A stretch of 64,000 bases of DNA from Duganella sp. 1224 (GCF_013408245.1 NZ_JACBYS010000010.1:1-64000); one strand, 5' to 3'; numbered from the stretch's first letter, positions 1-15,119 are shown. The notes: generated from the sequence alone by a model not told the origin. Program-made: numbers and translations.

Positions 1-327
1 GTGGAGCGTGGCCAGGTTCTGGCCAAGCCAGGTTCGATCAAGCCGCACAACCACTTCACCGGCGAGATCTACGTGCTGTCGAAAGACGAAGGCGGTCGCC
101 ACACCCCGTTCTTCAACAACTACCGTCCACAGTTCTACTTCCGTACGACTGACGTGACCGGTTCGATCGAGCTGCCGCACGACAAAGAAATGGTTATGCC
201 AGGCGACAACGTGTCGATCACCGTCAAGCTGATCAACCCGATCGCGATGGAAGAAGGTCTGCGCTTCGCAATCCGCGAAGGCGGCCGTACCGTGGGCGCC
301 GGCGTGGTTGCCAAAATCATCGGCTAA
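1..327 (+). CDS. tuf: Elongation factor Tu, C-terminal part (truncated by window edge)
   Basis: This is the 3' end of an EF-Tu gene; the G domain lies outside the window and the first codon seen is internal. The 108 residues match domain 3 of EF-Tu: the GGRHTPF stretch, NNYRPQFYFRTTDVTG, the PGDNV turn and a terminus with FAIREGGRTVGAGVVAKI. EF-Tu delivers aminoacyl-tRNA to the ribosomal A site. It is followed by tRNA-Trp, secE and nusG, the usual position of the second tuf copy in betaproteobacteria, so it is probably the tufB-type copy. Family identity is certain; copy assignment is inferred from context. Confidence 0.97.
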   Translation: MERGQVLAKPGSIKPHNHFTGEIYVLSKDEGGRHTPFFNNYRPQFYFRTTDVTGSIELPHDKEMVMPGDNVSITVKLINPIAMEEGLRFAIREGGRTVGAGVVAKIIG

Positions 328-339
328 TAGGATGCCGGA

Positions 340-368
340 TTGCCACCCGGGCGACCGGGTGGTATAAT
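340..368 (+). promoter_or_regulatory. sigma70-type promoter of tRNA-Trp/secE/nusG
   Basis: A -35 element TTGCCA (340-345) and a perfect -10 TATAAT (363-368) are separated by exactly 17 bp. The expected start near 375 is about 17 nt before the tRNA. The promoter lies just after the tuf stop codon (325-327), so tRNA-Trp, secE and nusG can be transcribed independently of tuf. Confidence 0.8.
343..362. repeat. Perfect 8-bp hairpin filling the promoter spacer
   Basis: CCACCCGG (343-350), loop GCGA, CCGGGTGG (355-362). The dyad begins inside the -35 box and ends at the base before the -10 box. There is no T-tract, so it is not a classical intrinsic terminator, although it may weakly terminate or protect the 3' end of tuf mRNA. 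Confidence 0.7.
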
Positions 369-391
369 CGCAATCCTTTGTGGTTTTATGT

Positions 392-467
392 AGGGGCGTA
401 GCTCAATTGGCAGAGCGTCGGTCTCCAAAACCGAAGGTTGGGGGTTCGATGCCCTCCGCCCCTGCCA
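392..467 (+). tRNA. trnW: tRNA-Trp (anticodon CCA)
   Basis: This is a 76-nt cloverleaf. The acceptor arms AGGGGCG (392-398) and CGCCCCT (457-463) pair over 7 bp, followed by discriminator G464 and an encoded CCA (465-467). The anticodon stem TCGGT/ACCGA encloses a 7-nt loop with anticodon CCA at 425-427. The T-arm contains GGTTCGATGCC. The location between tuf and secE is a common betaproteobacterial arrangement. Confidence 0.97.
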
Positions 468-503
468 CCGAATCTGGTGCAGGGCACCGAAAGTAAAATA
501 TAC

Positions 504-887
504 ATGTCTAATCAATCCGTGCAGACCGTCAGCACGTCGAATGACAAGATCAAGGTTGCACTGGCAGTTATCGTTGCAATCGCAGGTGTAGTTGGTTTCT
601 ACTACCTGTCCGACAAACCAGCTCTGGTACGCGCAGGCGCACTGGTGGCTGGTTTAGCTTTTGCGGTGTTGATCTTGTGGACCTCGTCGACTGGCCGTGA
701 TTTCCTGAATTTTGCCAAAGAAGCTGTCCGCGAAACGAAAAAGGTCGTGTGGCCTACCCGTCGCGAAGCAACCCAGATCACCGGCATCGTGTTTGCCTTC
801 GTACTGGTGATGGCGATTTTCCTGTGGGGCACGGATAAGACCTTGGAATTCCTGTTGTACGACGTCATTCTGGGCATACGAAAATAA
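504..887 (+). CDS. secE: Preprotein translocase subunit SecE
   Basis: This 127-aa inner-membrane protein is a subunit of the SecYEG channel. Three hydrophobic segments are visible (about residues 14-34, 40-62 and 93-125). The conserved cytoplasmic motif ETKKVVWPTRREA sits before the last membrane segment. The ATG at 504 is chosen because an earlier in-frame ATG (438) lies inside the tRNA gene. The stop overlaps the nusG start by one base (TAATG), which indicates translational coupling. Confidence 0.95.
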   Translation: MSNQSVQTVSTSNDKIKVALAVIVAIAGVVGFYYLSDKPALVRAGALVAGLAFAVLILWTSSTGRDFLNFAKEAVRETKKVVWPTRREATQITGIVFAFVLVMAIFLWGTDKTLEFLLYDVILGIRK

Positions 888-1504
888 TGAGCGAAAACGT
901 GCAAGATGATGCGGCCGGTGAAATCCCGGCTGAAGCCGCTCAAGAAGCGGCGCCCGTCAGCGTTCCAGTAAGCAATAAGCGCTGGTATGTGGTTCACGCT
1001 TACTCCGGCATGGAGAAAAGCGTGCAGCGCGCACTGATGGAGCGTGTCGAGCGCGCCGGCATGCAAGACCAGTTTGGCCAGATCCTGGTGCCGACCGAAG
1101 AAGTGGTCGAAGTGCGCAACGGCCAGAAGTCGGTCACCGAACGTCGTTTCTTCCCTGGCTACGTGCTGGTCGAGATGGAAATGACCGACGAAACCTGGCA
1201 CCTGGTGAAAAACACCAACAAAGTGACCGGCTTCATCGGCGGCAAATCGAACAAGCCGACCCCGATTCCGGCACGCGAGATCGACAAGATCATGCAGCAG
1301 ATGCAAGAGGGCGTCGAGAAGCCACGGCCTAAAGTGCTGTACGAAGTGGGCGAGCAGGTCCGCATCAAGGACGGTCCGTTCACTGACTTCAACGGCAATG
1401 TCGAAGAAGTCAACTACGAGAAATCGAAGGTGCGCGTGTCGGTCACCATCTTTGGCCGCGCCACCCCCGTCGAACTCGAATTCGGCCAGGTCGAAAAAGT
1501 ATAA
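887..1504 (+). CDS. nusG: Transcription termination/antitermination protein NusG
   Basis: This 205-aa protein binds the RNA polymerase clamp, suppresses pausing and links to Rho or ribosomal S10. An N-terminal NGN domain starts with RWYVVHAYSGMEKSVQRAL after an acidic extension of about 30 residues. The C-terminal KOW domain contains VGEQVRIKDGPFTDFNG. It overlaps the secE stop by one base. The following 120 bp hold the rplK leader. Confidence 0.97.
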   Translation: MSENVQDDAAGEIPAEAAQEAAPVSVPVSNKRWYVVHAYSGMEKSVQRALMERVERAGMQDQFGQILVPTEEVVEVRNGQKSVTERRFFPGYVLVEMEMTDETWHLVKNTNKVTGFIGGKSNKPTPIPAREIDKIMQQMQEGVEKPRPKVLYEVGEQVRIKDGPFTDFNGNVEEVNYEKSKVRVSVTIFGRATPVELEFGQVEKV

Positions 1505-1564
1505 GCAACCGTTCGCCAGAACGGGCGACGGTGTCACCACCCTAGTGAATCTGGCACAAGAGGA

Positions 1565-1596
1565 GCCCCGTCATGCAATCGAGCGCATCACGGGGC
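1565..1596 (+). promoter_or_regulatory. Stem-loop in the rplK leader (candidate L1-type control site)
   Basis: In the 123-bp nusG-rplK gap, GCCCCGT (1565-1571) pairs with ACGGGGC (1590-1596). After one C-C mismatch, ATGC (1573-1576) pairs with GCAT (1585-1588), leaving an 8-nt loop. In Escherichia coli, L1 represses the rplKA mRNA by binding its leader; assigning this stem to that role is inference from position only. Confidence 0.4.
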
Positions 1597-1627
1597 GCTA
1601 CTACTCATATCCAAGATAGGAGCCATC

Positions 1628-2059
1628 ATGGCAAAGAAAATCATTGGTTTTATCAAGCTGCAAGTGCCAGCTGGTAAAGCAAACCCATCCCCACCGATCG
1701 GCCCAGCGCTGGGTCAGCGCGGTCTGAACATCATGGAATTCTGCAAGGCGTTCAACGCCCAGACCCAAGGTATGGAACCAGGCATGCCAATCCCGGTGGT
1801 GATCACGGCCTTCGCGGACAAGTCGTTCACCTTCGTGATGAAGACCCCGCCAGCGACCTTCCTGATCAAGAAGCACTCGGGCGTGCAAAAAGGTTCGGCC
1901 AAGCCGCACACCGACAAGGTCGGCAAGCTGACCCGCGCGCAAGCTGAAGAAATCGCTAAACTGAAGACCCCTGACCTGACCGCCGCCGATCTGGAAGCCG
2001 CTGTGCGCACCATCGCTGGTTCGGCTCGTTCGATGGGCATCACCGTGGAAGGTCTGTAA
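1628..2059 (+). CDS. rplK: 50S ribosomal protein L11
   Basis: This 143-aa protein starts MAKKIIGFIKLQVPAGKANPSP and contains the classic L11 segments PPIGPALGQRGLNIMEFCKAFN and a C-terminal rRNA-binding part ending GSARSMGITVEG. L11 forms the GTPase-associated centre with 23S rRNA and is needed for stringent-response sensing. A good ribosome site (TAGGAG, ends 1622) precedes the ATG. rplA follows after a 2-nt gap, so the pair is co-translated. Confidence 0.98.
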   Translation: MAKKIIGFIKLQVPAGKANPSPPIGPALGQRGLNIMEFCKAFNAQTQGMEPGMPIPVVITAFADKSFTFVMKTPPATFLIKKHSGVQKGSAKPHTDKVGKLTRAQAEEIAKLKTPDLTAADLEAAVRTIAGSARSMGITVEGL

Positions 2060-2061
2060 TC

Positions 2062-2757
2062 ATGGCAAAACTGTCCAAACGCGCACAAGCCATCAAGGCT
2101 AAAGTAGACACCACCAAGAACTACGCGTTCGATAACGCTGTTGCTCTGGTTAAAGAACTGGCCACCGCCAAGTTCAACGAATCGATCGACGTGTCGGTTC
2201 AGCTGGGCGTGGATCCGAAGAAATCGGACCAGGTGGTGCGTGGTTCCGTCGTGCTGCCAGCTGGCACCGGCAAGACCGTTCGCGTGGCCGTGTTCGCCTC
2301 GGGCGACAAGGCGGAAGCCGCTAAAGCAGCGGGCGCCGACGTGGTCGGTATGGAAGACCTGGCCGAGCGCGTCAAAGCCGGCGACATGCCTTTCGATATC
2401 GTCATCGCTTCGCCGGACACCATGCGTATCGTGGGTACCCTGGGTCAGATCCTGGGCCCGCGCGGCCTGATGCCGAACCCGAAAGTCGGCACCGTGACCC
2501 CGGACGTCGCCACCGCCGTGAAAAACGCCAAGGCCGGTCAGGTCCAGTACCGTACCGACAAGGCCGGTATCATCCACGCGACCATTGGCCGCAAGTCGTT
2601 CAGCGACGCCGATCTGAAGACCAACCTGTTGGCCCTGATCGATGCGCTGAACAAAGCCAAGCCAGCTTCGTCGAAAGGCGTGTACCTGCGCAAAGTGTCG
2701 ATCTCGTCGACCATGGGCGCCGGCGTCCGTCTGGACCAGGCTTCGCTGGCAGCGTAA
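2062..2757 (+). CDS. rplA: 50S ribosomal protein L1
   Basis: This 231-aa protein has the normal bacterial length for L1, a mobile L1-stalk protein and autogenous repressor of the rplKA mRNA. Recognisable segments are NYAFDNAVALVKELATAKFNESID near the N-terminus, GPRGLMPNPKVGTVT in the middle, and a C-terminal KGVYLRKVSISSTMG. It starts 2 nt after rplK ends. Confidence 0.98.
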   Translation: MAKLSKRAQAIKAKVDTTKNYAFDNAVALVKELATAKFNESIDVSVQLGVDPKKSDQVVRGSVVLPAGTGKTVRVAVFASGDKAEAAKAAGADVVGMEDLAERVKAGDMPFDIVIASPDTMRIVGTLGQILGPRGLMPNPKVGTVTPDVATAVKNAKAGQVQYRTDKAGIIHATIGRKSFSDADLKTNLLALIDALNKAKPASSKGVYLRKVSISSTMGAGVRLDQASLAA

Positions 2758-2773
2758 GTTTCAAGTATCAAGA

Positions 2774-2898
2774 CCCCGAGCGGCAACGCTGGGGGCAGTT
2801 CTTTGGGATGGCTGCCGTTTCGGCGGCAGCCGCAATCAAAGACCGTTGGGCCGCGTGCATCTGGTAGGCACGCGGTTAATTGAATGTCTCACCCAACG
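2774..2898 (+). promoter_or_regulatory. rplJ leader with three stem-loops (candidate L10 leader)
   Basis: The 252-bp rplA-rplJ gap is highly structured. Stem 1: CCCC/AGCG with CGCT/GGGG and a GCAA tetraloop (2774-2795). Stem 2: GGCTGCCG (2810-2817) with CGGCAGCC (2824-2831). Stem 3: an outer helix CGTTGGG (2844-2850) with CCCAACG (2892-2898) enclosing an 8-bp helix CCGCGTGC (2851-2858) with GCACGCGG (2868-2875). An L10-binding leader at this position is known in many bacteria; matching stem 3 to it is inference. Confidence 0.55.
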
Positions 2899-3009
2899 CA
2901 GATGGTGTTCCCGATCAAGTTTTGCAGTCCATTGGACTCCTAACCTCGGACGCCGTTGTTCGAACCGATGGCCGGCACTCAAGCTGGTCATTATTTAAGG
3001 AGATTGACC

Positions 3010-3543
3010 GTGGGTCTCAATCTGAATGACAAAAAGGCCGTCGTCGCCGAAGTTTCCGCAAAAGTAGCAACTGCGCAAACGATCGTCGTGGCCGAGTATC
3101 GTGGCATCCAGGTTGCTCACTTGACGCAACTCCGTGCCAAAGCGCGCGCTCAAGGCGTGTACCTGCGAGTGTTGAAAAACACCCTCGCTCGTCGCTCCGT
3201 TGAAGGCACGCAGTTCGCCTCGCTGGCAGACAGCATGACCGGTCCGCTGATCTACTCGATCTCGGATGACGCCGTTGCAGCAGCTAAAGTCGTCGCCGAC
3301 TTCGCTAAAACCAACGACAAACTGGTCATCACCGCCGGCAACTACGCAGGCAAGCAGCTGGATAAAGCCGCTGTTGCCGCGTTGGCGAGCATTCCGAGCC
3401 GTGAAGTCCTCATCTCGCAGCTGTTGGGCGTTATGCTGGCGCCGGTATCGGGCTTTGCACGTGGTCTGGCTGCTCTGGCAGCGAAAAAATCCGAAGGCGC
3501 TCCTGCTGCTGAAGTTGCAGCAGAAGAAGCCCCGGCCGCTTAA
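3010..3543 (+). CDS. rplJ: 50S ribosomal protein L10
   Basis: This 177-aa protein is the base of the L7/L12 stalk. GTG at 3010 is chosen because a strong AAGGAGA (2997-3003) lies 6 nt upstream and the protein then starts MGLNLNDKKAVVAEVSAKV, the usual L10 beginning. Typical segments are EYRGIQVAHLTQLRAKARAQG and NTLARRSV. The Ala/Glu-rich C-terminus is the L12-binding tail. rplL follows after 66 bp. Confidence 0.97.
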   Translation: MGLNLNDKKAVVAEVSAKVATAQTIVVAEYRGIQVAHLTQLRAKARAQGVYLRVLKNTLARRSVEGTQFASLADSMTGPLIYSISDDAVAAAKVVADFAKTNDKLVITAGNYAGKQLDKAAVAALASIPSREVLISQLLGVMLAPVSGFARGLAALAAKKSEGAPAAEVAAEEAPAA

Positions 3544-3609
3544 TCGGCCCGGATTTTTCCCTCAAGTAGCATTCTGAATTAACGAATCAAAAAATTATTG
3601 GAGTTTCAA

Positions 3610-3987
3610 ATGGCAATTAGCAAAGACGACATCCTGAACGCAGTGAGCGAAATGTCCGTGATGGACCTGAACGAACTGGTTAAAGCCTTCGAAGAGAAGT
3701 TCGGCGTTTCGGCCGCTGCAATGGCTGCTCCAGCAGCTGGCGGCGCAGCTGGCGGCGCGGCTGCTGCTGAAGAGCAAACCGAGTTCAACCTGGTTCTGTC
3801 GGAAGTAGGCGCGAACAAAGTTGGCGTGATTAAGGCTGTGCGCGAAATCACCGGTCTGGGCCTGAAAGAAGCCAAGGACCTGGTTGACGGCGCACCGAAG
3901 ACCGTGAAAGAAGCCCTGTCGAAAGCTGACGCTGAAGCCGGCAAGAAGAAGCTGGAAGAAGCTGGCGCCAAGGCCGACCTGAAGTAA
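3610..3987 (+). CDS. rplL: 50S ribosomal protein L7/L12
   Basis: This 125-aa protein is the multimeric stalk protein that recruits translational GTPases. An N-terminal dimerisation domain, an Ala/Gly hinge (AAPAAGGAAGGAAAAEE) and the C-terminal domain with VGVIKAVREITGLGLKEAKDLV are all visible. ATG 3610 is preceded by GGAG (3600-3603). The start 12 nt upstream (3598) would place the ribosome site inside the gene and is rejected. Confidence 0.98.
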   Translation: MAISKDDILNAVSEMSVMDLNELVKAFEEKFGVSAAAMAAPAAGGAAGGAAAAEEQTEFNLVLSEVGANKVGVIKAVREITGLGLKEAKDLVDGAPKTVKEALSKADAEAGKKKLEEAGAKADLK

Positions 3988-4027
3988 TCAGTTGTACCGG
4001 CCGCTAACAGTGGATAGTTAGCGCCCT

Positions 4028-4083
4028 GAGCCAAAGCTGCGGATGCTTCCCCTTGAAAAAGGGGAAATATCCGGCTTTGGCTC
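4028..4083 (+). promoter_or_regulatory. Three-tier stem-loop between rplL and rpoB
   Basis: Outer helix GAGCCAAAG (4028-4036) with CTTTGGCTC (4075-4083). Middle helix GGAT (4041-4044) with ATCC (4069-4072). Apical helix TTCCCCTT (4047-4054) with AAGGGGAA (4059-4066) closed by a GAAA tetraloop. It lies 40 nt after rplL. In E. coli this gap holds an attenuator and an RNase III site; the same role here is inferred. There is no T-run, so it is not a simple terminator. Confidence 0.65.
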
Positions 4084-4162
4084 CTTTGTCGTCTGTGTCG
4101 TATTTGTAGCGTTGTACCCGACGTTGCAGTCCCAATTGAATCAATTGGAAATGGTAGAAGTT

Positions 4163-4212
4163 TCAGGTTTCGTCTGTGTGACAGACTGCCCGGCCACCCA
4201 GGCTAAACCTGA
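4163..4212 (+). promoter_or_regulatory. Second stem-loop in the rpoB leader
   Basis: TCAGGTTT (4163-4170) pairs with AAACCTGA (4205-4212), and an inner hairpin GTCTGT (4172-4177) pairs with ACAGAC (4181-4186). A smaller dyad CCAATTG/CAATTGG lies at 4132-4148. The structure ends about 35 nt before the rpoB start and may shape translation of the leader. Function not known. Confidence 0.45.
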
Positions 4213-4246
4213 GATTTTTTCCCTTTCTGTCACTCACGGAGTGTCC

Positions 4247-8356
<4,110 letters not shown>

Positions 8357-8368
8357 GACACTGGCCGC

Positions 8369-8460
8369 TGTCGTTCCGGCGCAAGCCGGAACCCATGCTG
8401 ATTTGGCGCGAACGTGATGCGCGCTCAGCATGGGTCCCGGCCTTCGCCGGGACGACGACA
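8369..8460. repeat. REP-like double palindrome in the rpoB-rpoC gap
   Basis: Two arms of about 33-36 bp (8369-8401 and 8425-8460) are imperfect inverted copies. Both end in the shared tract CCCATGCTGA/TCAGCATGGG. Each arm is itself a palindrome: TTCCGGCGCAAGCCGGAA in the left arm and GTCCCGGCCTTCGCCGGGAC in the right. This is the architecture of paired REP/BIME elements dispersed in many proteobacteria. A fragment resembling one arm (GTCGCTCCGGCGAA) lies at 12797-12810. Confidence 0.75.
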
Positions 8461-8489
8461 TTGAATTTAATCACTACCTGGAGTGATAC

Positions 8490-12722
<4,233 letters not shown>

Positions 12723-12742
12723 TACAACACGCTCAATAAAAA

Positions 12743-12769
12743 CGGCACCTTCGGGTGCCGTTTTTTTTT
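12743..12769 (+). terminator. Intrinsic terminator of the rpoBC operon
   Basis: A GC-rich 7-bp stem, CGGCACC (12743-12749) and GGTGCCG (12754-12760), with a TTCG tetraloop is followed by nine T (12761-12769). It lies 20 nt after the rpoC stop. This is a textbook Rho-independent terminator. Confidence 0.95.
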
Positions 12770-12820
12770 AACACCAGGATCAGGCCCTAATACCCCGTCG
12801 CTCCGGCGAAAGAGGGCATT

Positions 12821-12898
12821 GGGGTCAGGTCCGGCATTTGGACACGGGCTCTGCGTTAGCCATAGTCGAGCCTGTGTTCAAATGTCGGACCTGACCCC
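12821..12898. repeat. 31-bp inverted repeat with GGGGTCAGGTCC ends
   Basis: Arms 12821-12851 and 12868-12898 are inverted copies over 31 bp with three differences, separated by a 16-nt loop. Each difference places G opposite T, so an RNA copy of the + strand would be fully paired using G-U wobbles. The outer tract GGGGTCAG is shared with the palindrome at 49893-49922. It sits in the 260-bp gap between rpoC and the next gene; nothing else was recognised in that gap apart from the terminator, a REP fragment (12797-12810) and a possible -10 at 12972. Confidence 0.8.
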
Positions 12899-12983
12899 GG
12901 GGTTTATTCCGTGGCTGAGCGTTGCTTGGCTGGCACCTCGATCAGCATGCCAGTAAGTAGATCGTTCATGCTAAGATTTGGCT

Positions 12984-13598
12984 ATGATTGCTCAAGCCCT
13001 CTTCACTCCCGCCCAGCAAAAACTGCTGGGCTTGCTATTTGTGCGCGTCAACCAGGGATTTCACTTGAATGAGATCATGCGGTTGACCGGGCTGGGCAGC
13101 GCGTCGGCGCAGCGCGAGCTGAAGCGGCTGCACGAGTCGGGCGTGATCGTGTCGGAGCGGATCGGCAACGTGCGCCGCTTCAAGCCGAACAAGGATTGCA
13201 TCGTCTTTGGCGAACTGAGTGGGCTGGTGAAGAAAACCTTTGGCCTGGTCAGCGTGCTGAACTCGGCGCTGGCGCCGCTGCAGCATGTGCTGAACGTGGC
13301 CTTCGTGTATGGCGCCACCGCCAAGGAGCAGGAGAATATGGATACGCCGGTGGAGTTATTGCTGATCGGCGATAACACCAGCTACGGCGAATTATTATCC
13401 CGCCTGCCGGTCGCGGAACGTTTATTGCGCCGTAAAATCAATCCCAACCTGTATTCGATTCCCGATTTTAAACGCCGCCTGCGCGAACAGCAGCCATTTA
13501 TTCTGGAGGTTTTACGCGGCCAAAAGATTTACGTGTTGGGCGATGAAACCGATCTGGAAAAAGTCAGCGGCGAGGAATTGAATCAGCTGGCCGGGTAA
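12984..13598 (+). CDS. HTH regulator fused to a degenerate nucleotidyltransferase-like domain
   Basis: This 204-aa protein has an N-terminal winged-helix domain (about 1-75; LLFVRVNQGFHLNEIMRLTGLGSASAQRELKRL) of ArsR/MarR type. A C-terminal domain (about 90-200) sits where such proteins carry a minimal nucleotidyltransferase fold. The catalytic signature GSxxxG...DxD is replaced by YGATAKEQENMDTPVELLLIG, so catalysis is unlikely. No Shine-Dalgarno is seen; a TAAGAT -10-like box (12972-12977) would start RNA at about the ATG, so the mRNA may be leaderless. The last 250 bp are more AT-rich (TTA, ATT and TTT codons) than the neighbours. The end overlaps the convergent kinase gene by 16 bp. Function unknown; DNA binding likely. 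Confidence 0.75.
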   Translation: MIAQALFTPAQQKLLGLLFVRVNQGFHLNEIMRLTGLGSASAQRELKRLHESGVIVSERIGNVRRFKPNKDCIVFGELSGLVKKTFGLVSVLNSALAPLQHVLNVAFVYGATAKEQENMDTPVELLLIGDNTSYGELLSRLPVAERLLRRKINPNLYSIPDFKRRLREQQPFILEVLRGQKIYVLGDETDLEKVSGEELNQLAG

Positions 13599-14953
13599 TG
13601 TATTCGCTGCGGAAAAGATAAGGAAAACCGCGTATAGCTTCCCGCCTGCGATTCACAATCAATTTTCCCGCCAAACGCGGTAATCACTTTCTGGCAAAAC
13701 GCCAATCCCATGCCTGTCCCGCCGGTGGTATAAAACGGTTCAAAGACGTGCGGCAATACATCGTCCGGGATCCCCGAGCCGGTATCGGTAACAAATAAAC
13801 GGCGGTCCGCCAGCATAATCTCCACCTCGCCCCGGCCGGCCACCTTGATCGCGTGCAGGGCGTTCTTGAACAGGTTGTACAGCACGTACACCAGCAGCAC
13901 GTCCGAGCCAAAAAAGGTGAAGTCGTTGGCGCCGCGCACGCTGACCTTGTCGCGCATTGCGCTTTCAAACGGATAGCTGGCCAGCGCCTCGTCCACGCAT
14001 TTCTTTACCGAGTGATCGGCAAAGTCAGTCGGGTTCAGCGTGCCGGCGCGCGCCGAGGCCAGCATCATGTCGACGATGAAGTTGGAGCGCCGTATCTCCG
14101 CCTCAATGTGCTGATTGAGCCGATATAAATATTGCAACTGGGCCGCCGGCAGTGTCGCCGGGATGTGCCCATGCCGGACCGCGCTCTCGTAGCCGGCCAG
14201 CAGGTCCGGCAGGCAGCGCGCCAGTATCCGCGACTGGATGCGGATGGTCGCCAGCGGCGTGCGCATTTCGTGGGCGATGGTGGCCGCCACCTCCAGCGGA
14301 TCGGCCAGCAGGTTGTGGCGCACCATGGCCTGCGCGATCAGCCCCAGGCTAGTGGCGACGAACAGTACGCCGGGCGGATAGAACGCCAGCCCGTAGTTGC
14401 ACAGGTAATCCACCGAGGCGAAAAAGTAAATCAGCAGGCTGACCAGGCAGTAGCGCAGCCGTGTCTTTTCCGTCGACACTGCCTGCTTCTGGCGCCGGTA
14501 CAGCAGCCACAGGCCGCGGCCGACCACCAGCACCGTTTGCAGCAGGTGCAGCGGATGCAGCGGCCCGGCCTTGGGGTAGTAGCCGAAGAAGTAGGGATAC
14601 AGCCCGGCGATGACCCAGTCGCTGGCCAGCAGCAACACGCCCAGCAGGCCGGCCACGGCATACGACAGCGCTACCCAGCGCCGCTCGCCGTGCTGCGCGG
14701 TCAGCTCGGCGATGAAGTGGTACAGCGTGGTCGGCAAGAACAGGATCAACAGGTAGCCCAGCCTGGCCAGCGACATGGCTTCGTCCTGGTCGCGCAACTG
14801 GAACAGCACCGCCCACGTCGATTGCCAGCAGAACGTGGTCACGCACAGCAGGAAGAACGTCAGGCTGATGCGGCTCATCCCGCGCGATTGCAACACATAA
14901 GCGCCATAGCACAGGAAGAGTAGGGCAACTACCGCTGGCAGGAGGGAGTGCAT
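13583..14953 (-). CDS. Multi-TM sensor histidine kinase (7TM-type N-terminus)
   Basis: This protein of about 456 aa has seven or so hydrophobic segments in its first 215 residues and no obvious extracytoplasmic domain. The kinase core follows: H-box TIAHEMRTPL (His228), N-box LYNLFKNALHAI, G1 TDTGSGIPDD, F-box FEPFYTTGG and G2 GTGMGLAFC. It lacks a receiver domain, and no cognate regulator is adjacent. The sensor layout resembles the N-terminal 7TM histidine kinases and the CqsS/LqsS group, which sense small lipophilic signals; that link is inference. The start is uncertain: ATG at 14953 begins directly at the first membrane segment, while an in-frame GTG at 15022 would add 23 residues. The 3' end overlaps the convergent gene. 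Confidence 0.85.
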   Translation of the reverse strand: MHSLLPAVVALLFLCYGAYVLQSRGMSRISLTFFLLCVTTFCWQSTWAVLFQLRDQDEAMSLARLGYLLILFLPTTLYHFIAELTAQHGERRWVALSYAVAGLLGVLLLASDWVIAGLYPYFFGYYPKAGPLHPLHLLQTVLVVGRGLWLLYRRQKQAVSTEKTRLRYCLVSLLIYFFASVDYLCNYGLAFYPPGVLFVATSLGLIAQAMVRHNLLADPLEVAATIAHEMRTPLATIRIQSRILARCLPDLLAGYESAVRHGHIPATLPAAQLQYLYRLNQHIEAEIRRSNFIVDMMLASARAGTLNPTDFADHSVKKCVDEALASYPFESAMRDKVSVRGANDFTFFGSDVLLVYVLYNLFKNALHAIKVAGRGEVEIMLADRRLFVTDTGSGIPDDVLPHVFEPFYTTGGTGMGLAFCQKVITAFGGKIDCESQAGSYTRFSLSFPQRIHYPAS

Positions 14954-15119
14954 GGCGCTGTCCAGGACGAGTGAACGGAACGCCAGTATTGCGCGGGCCG
15001 CAGCGGTCCGCTTGATTTTCACGCCAGACTTTGCGACAGATCAAACTTCCTTCGTGCCAACTCACGCCTAGTGGAAGTTGCCCGGTTGCCGGGTAACCAA
15101 CCACTGAAGGAGTGACATC

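Noticed and set aside
392..467. tRNA-Trp as an integration site for a mobile element
   Set aside because: No integrase, no duplicated 3' tRNA end and no compositional break; the flanks are housekeeping genes.
3541..3609. Intrinsic terminator between rplJ and rplL
   Set aside because: GGATTTTTCC is followed by AT-rich sequence but no GC stem precedes a T-run; the genes are co-transcribed.
4043..4246. N-terminal extension of rpoB by 68 codons
   Set aside because: The stretch is the hairpin-rich leader; RpoB homologues start at MHYSFTEKKRIRK.
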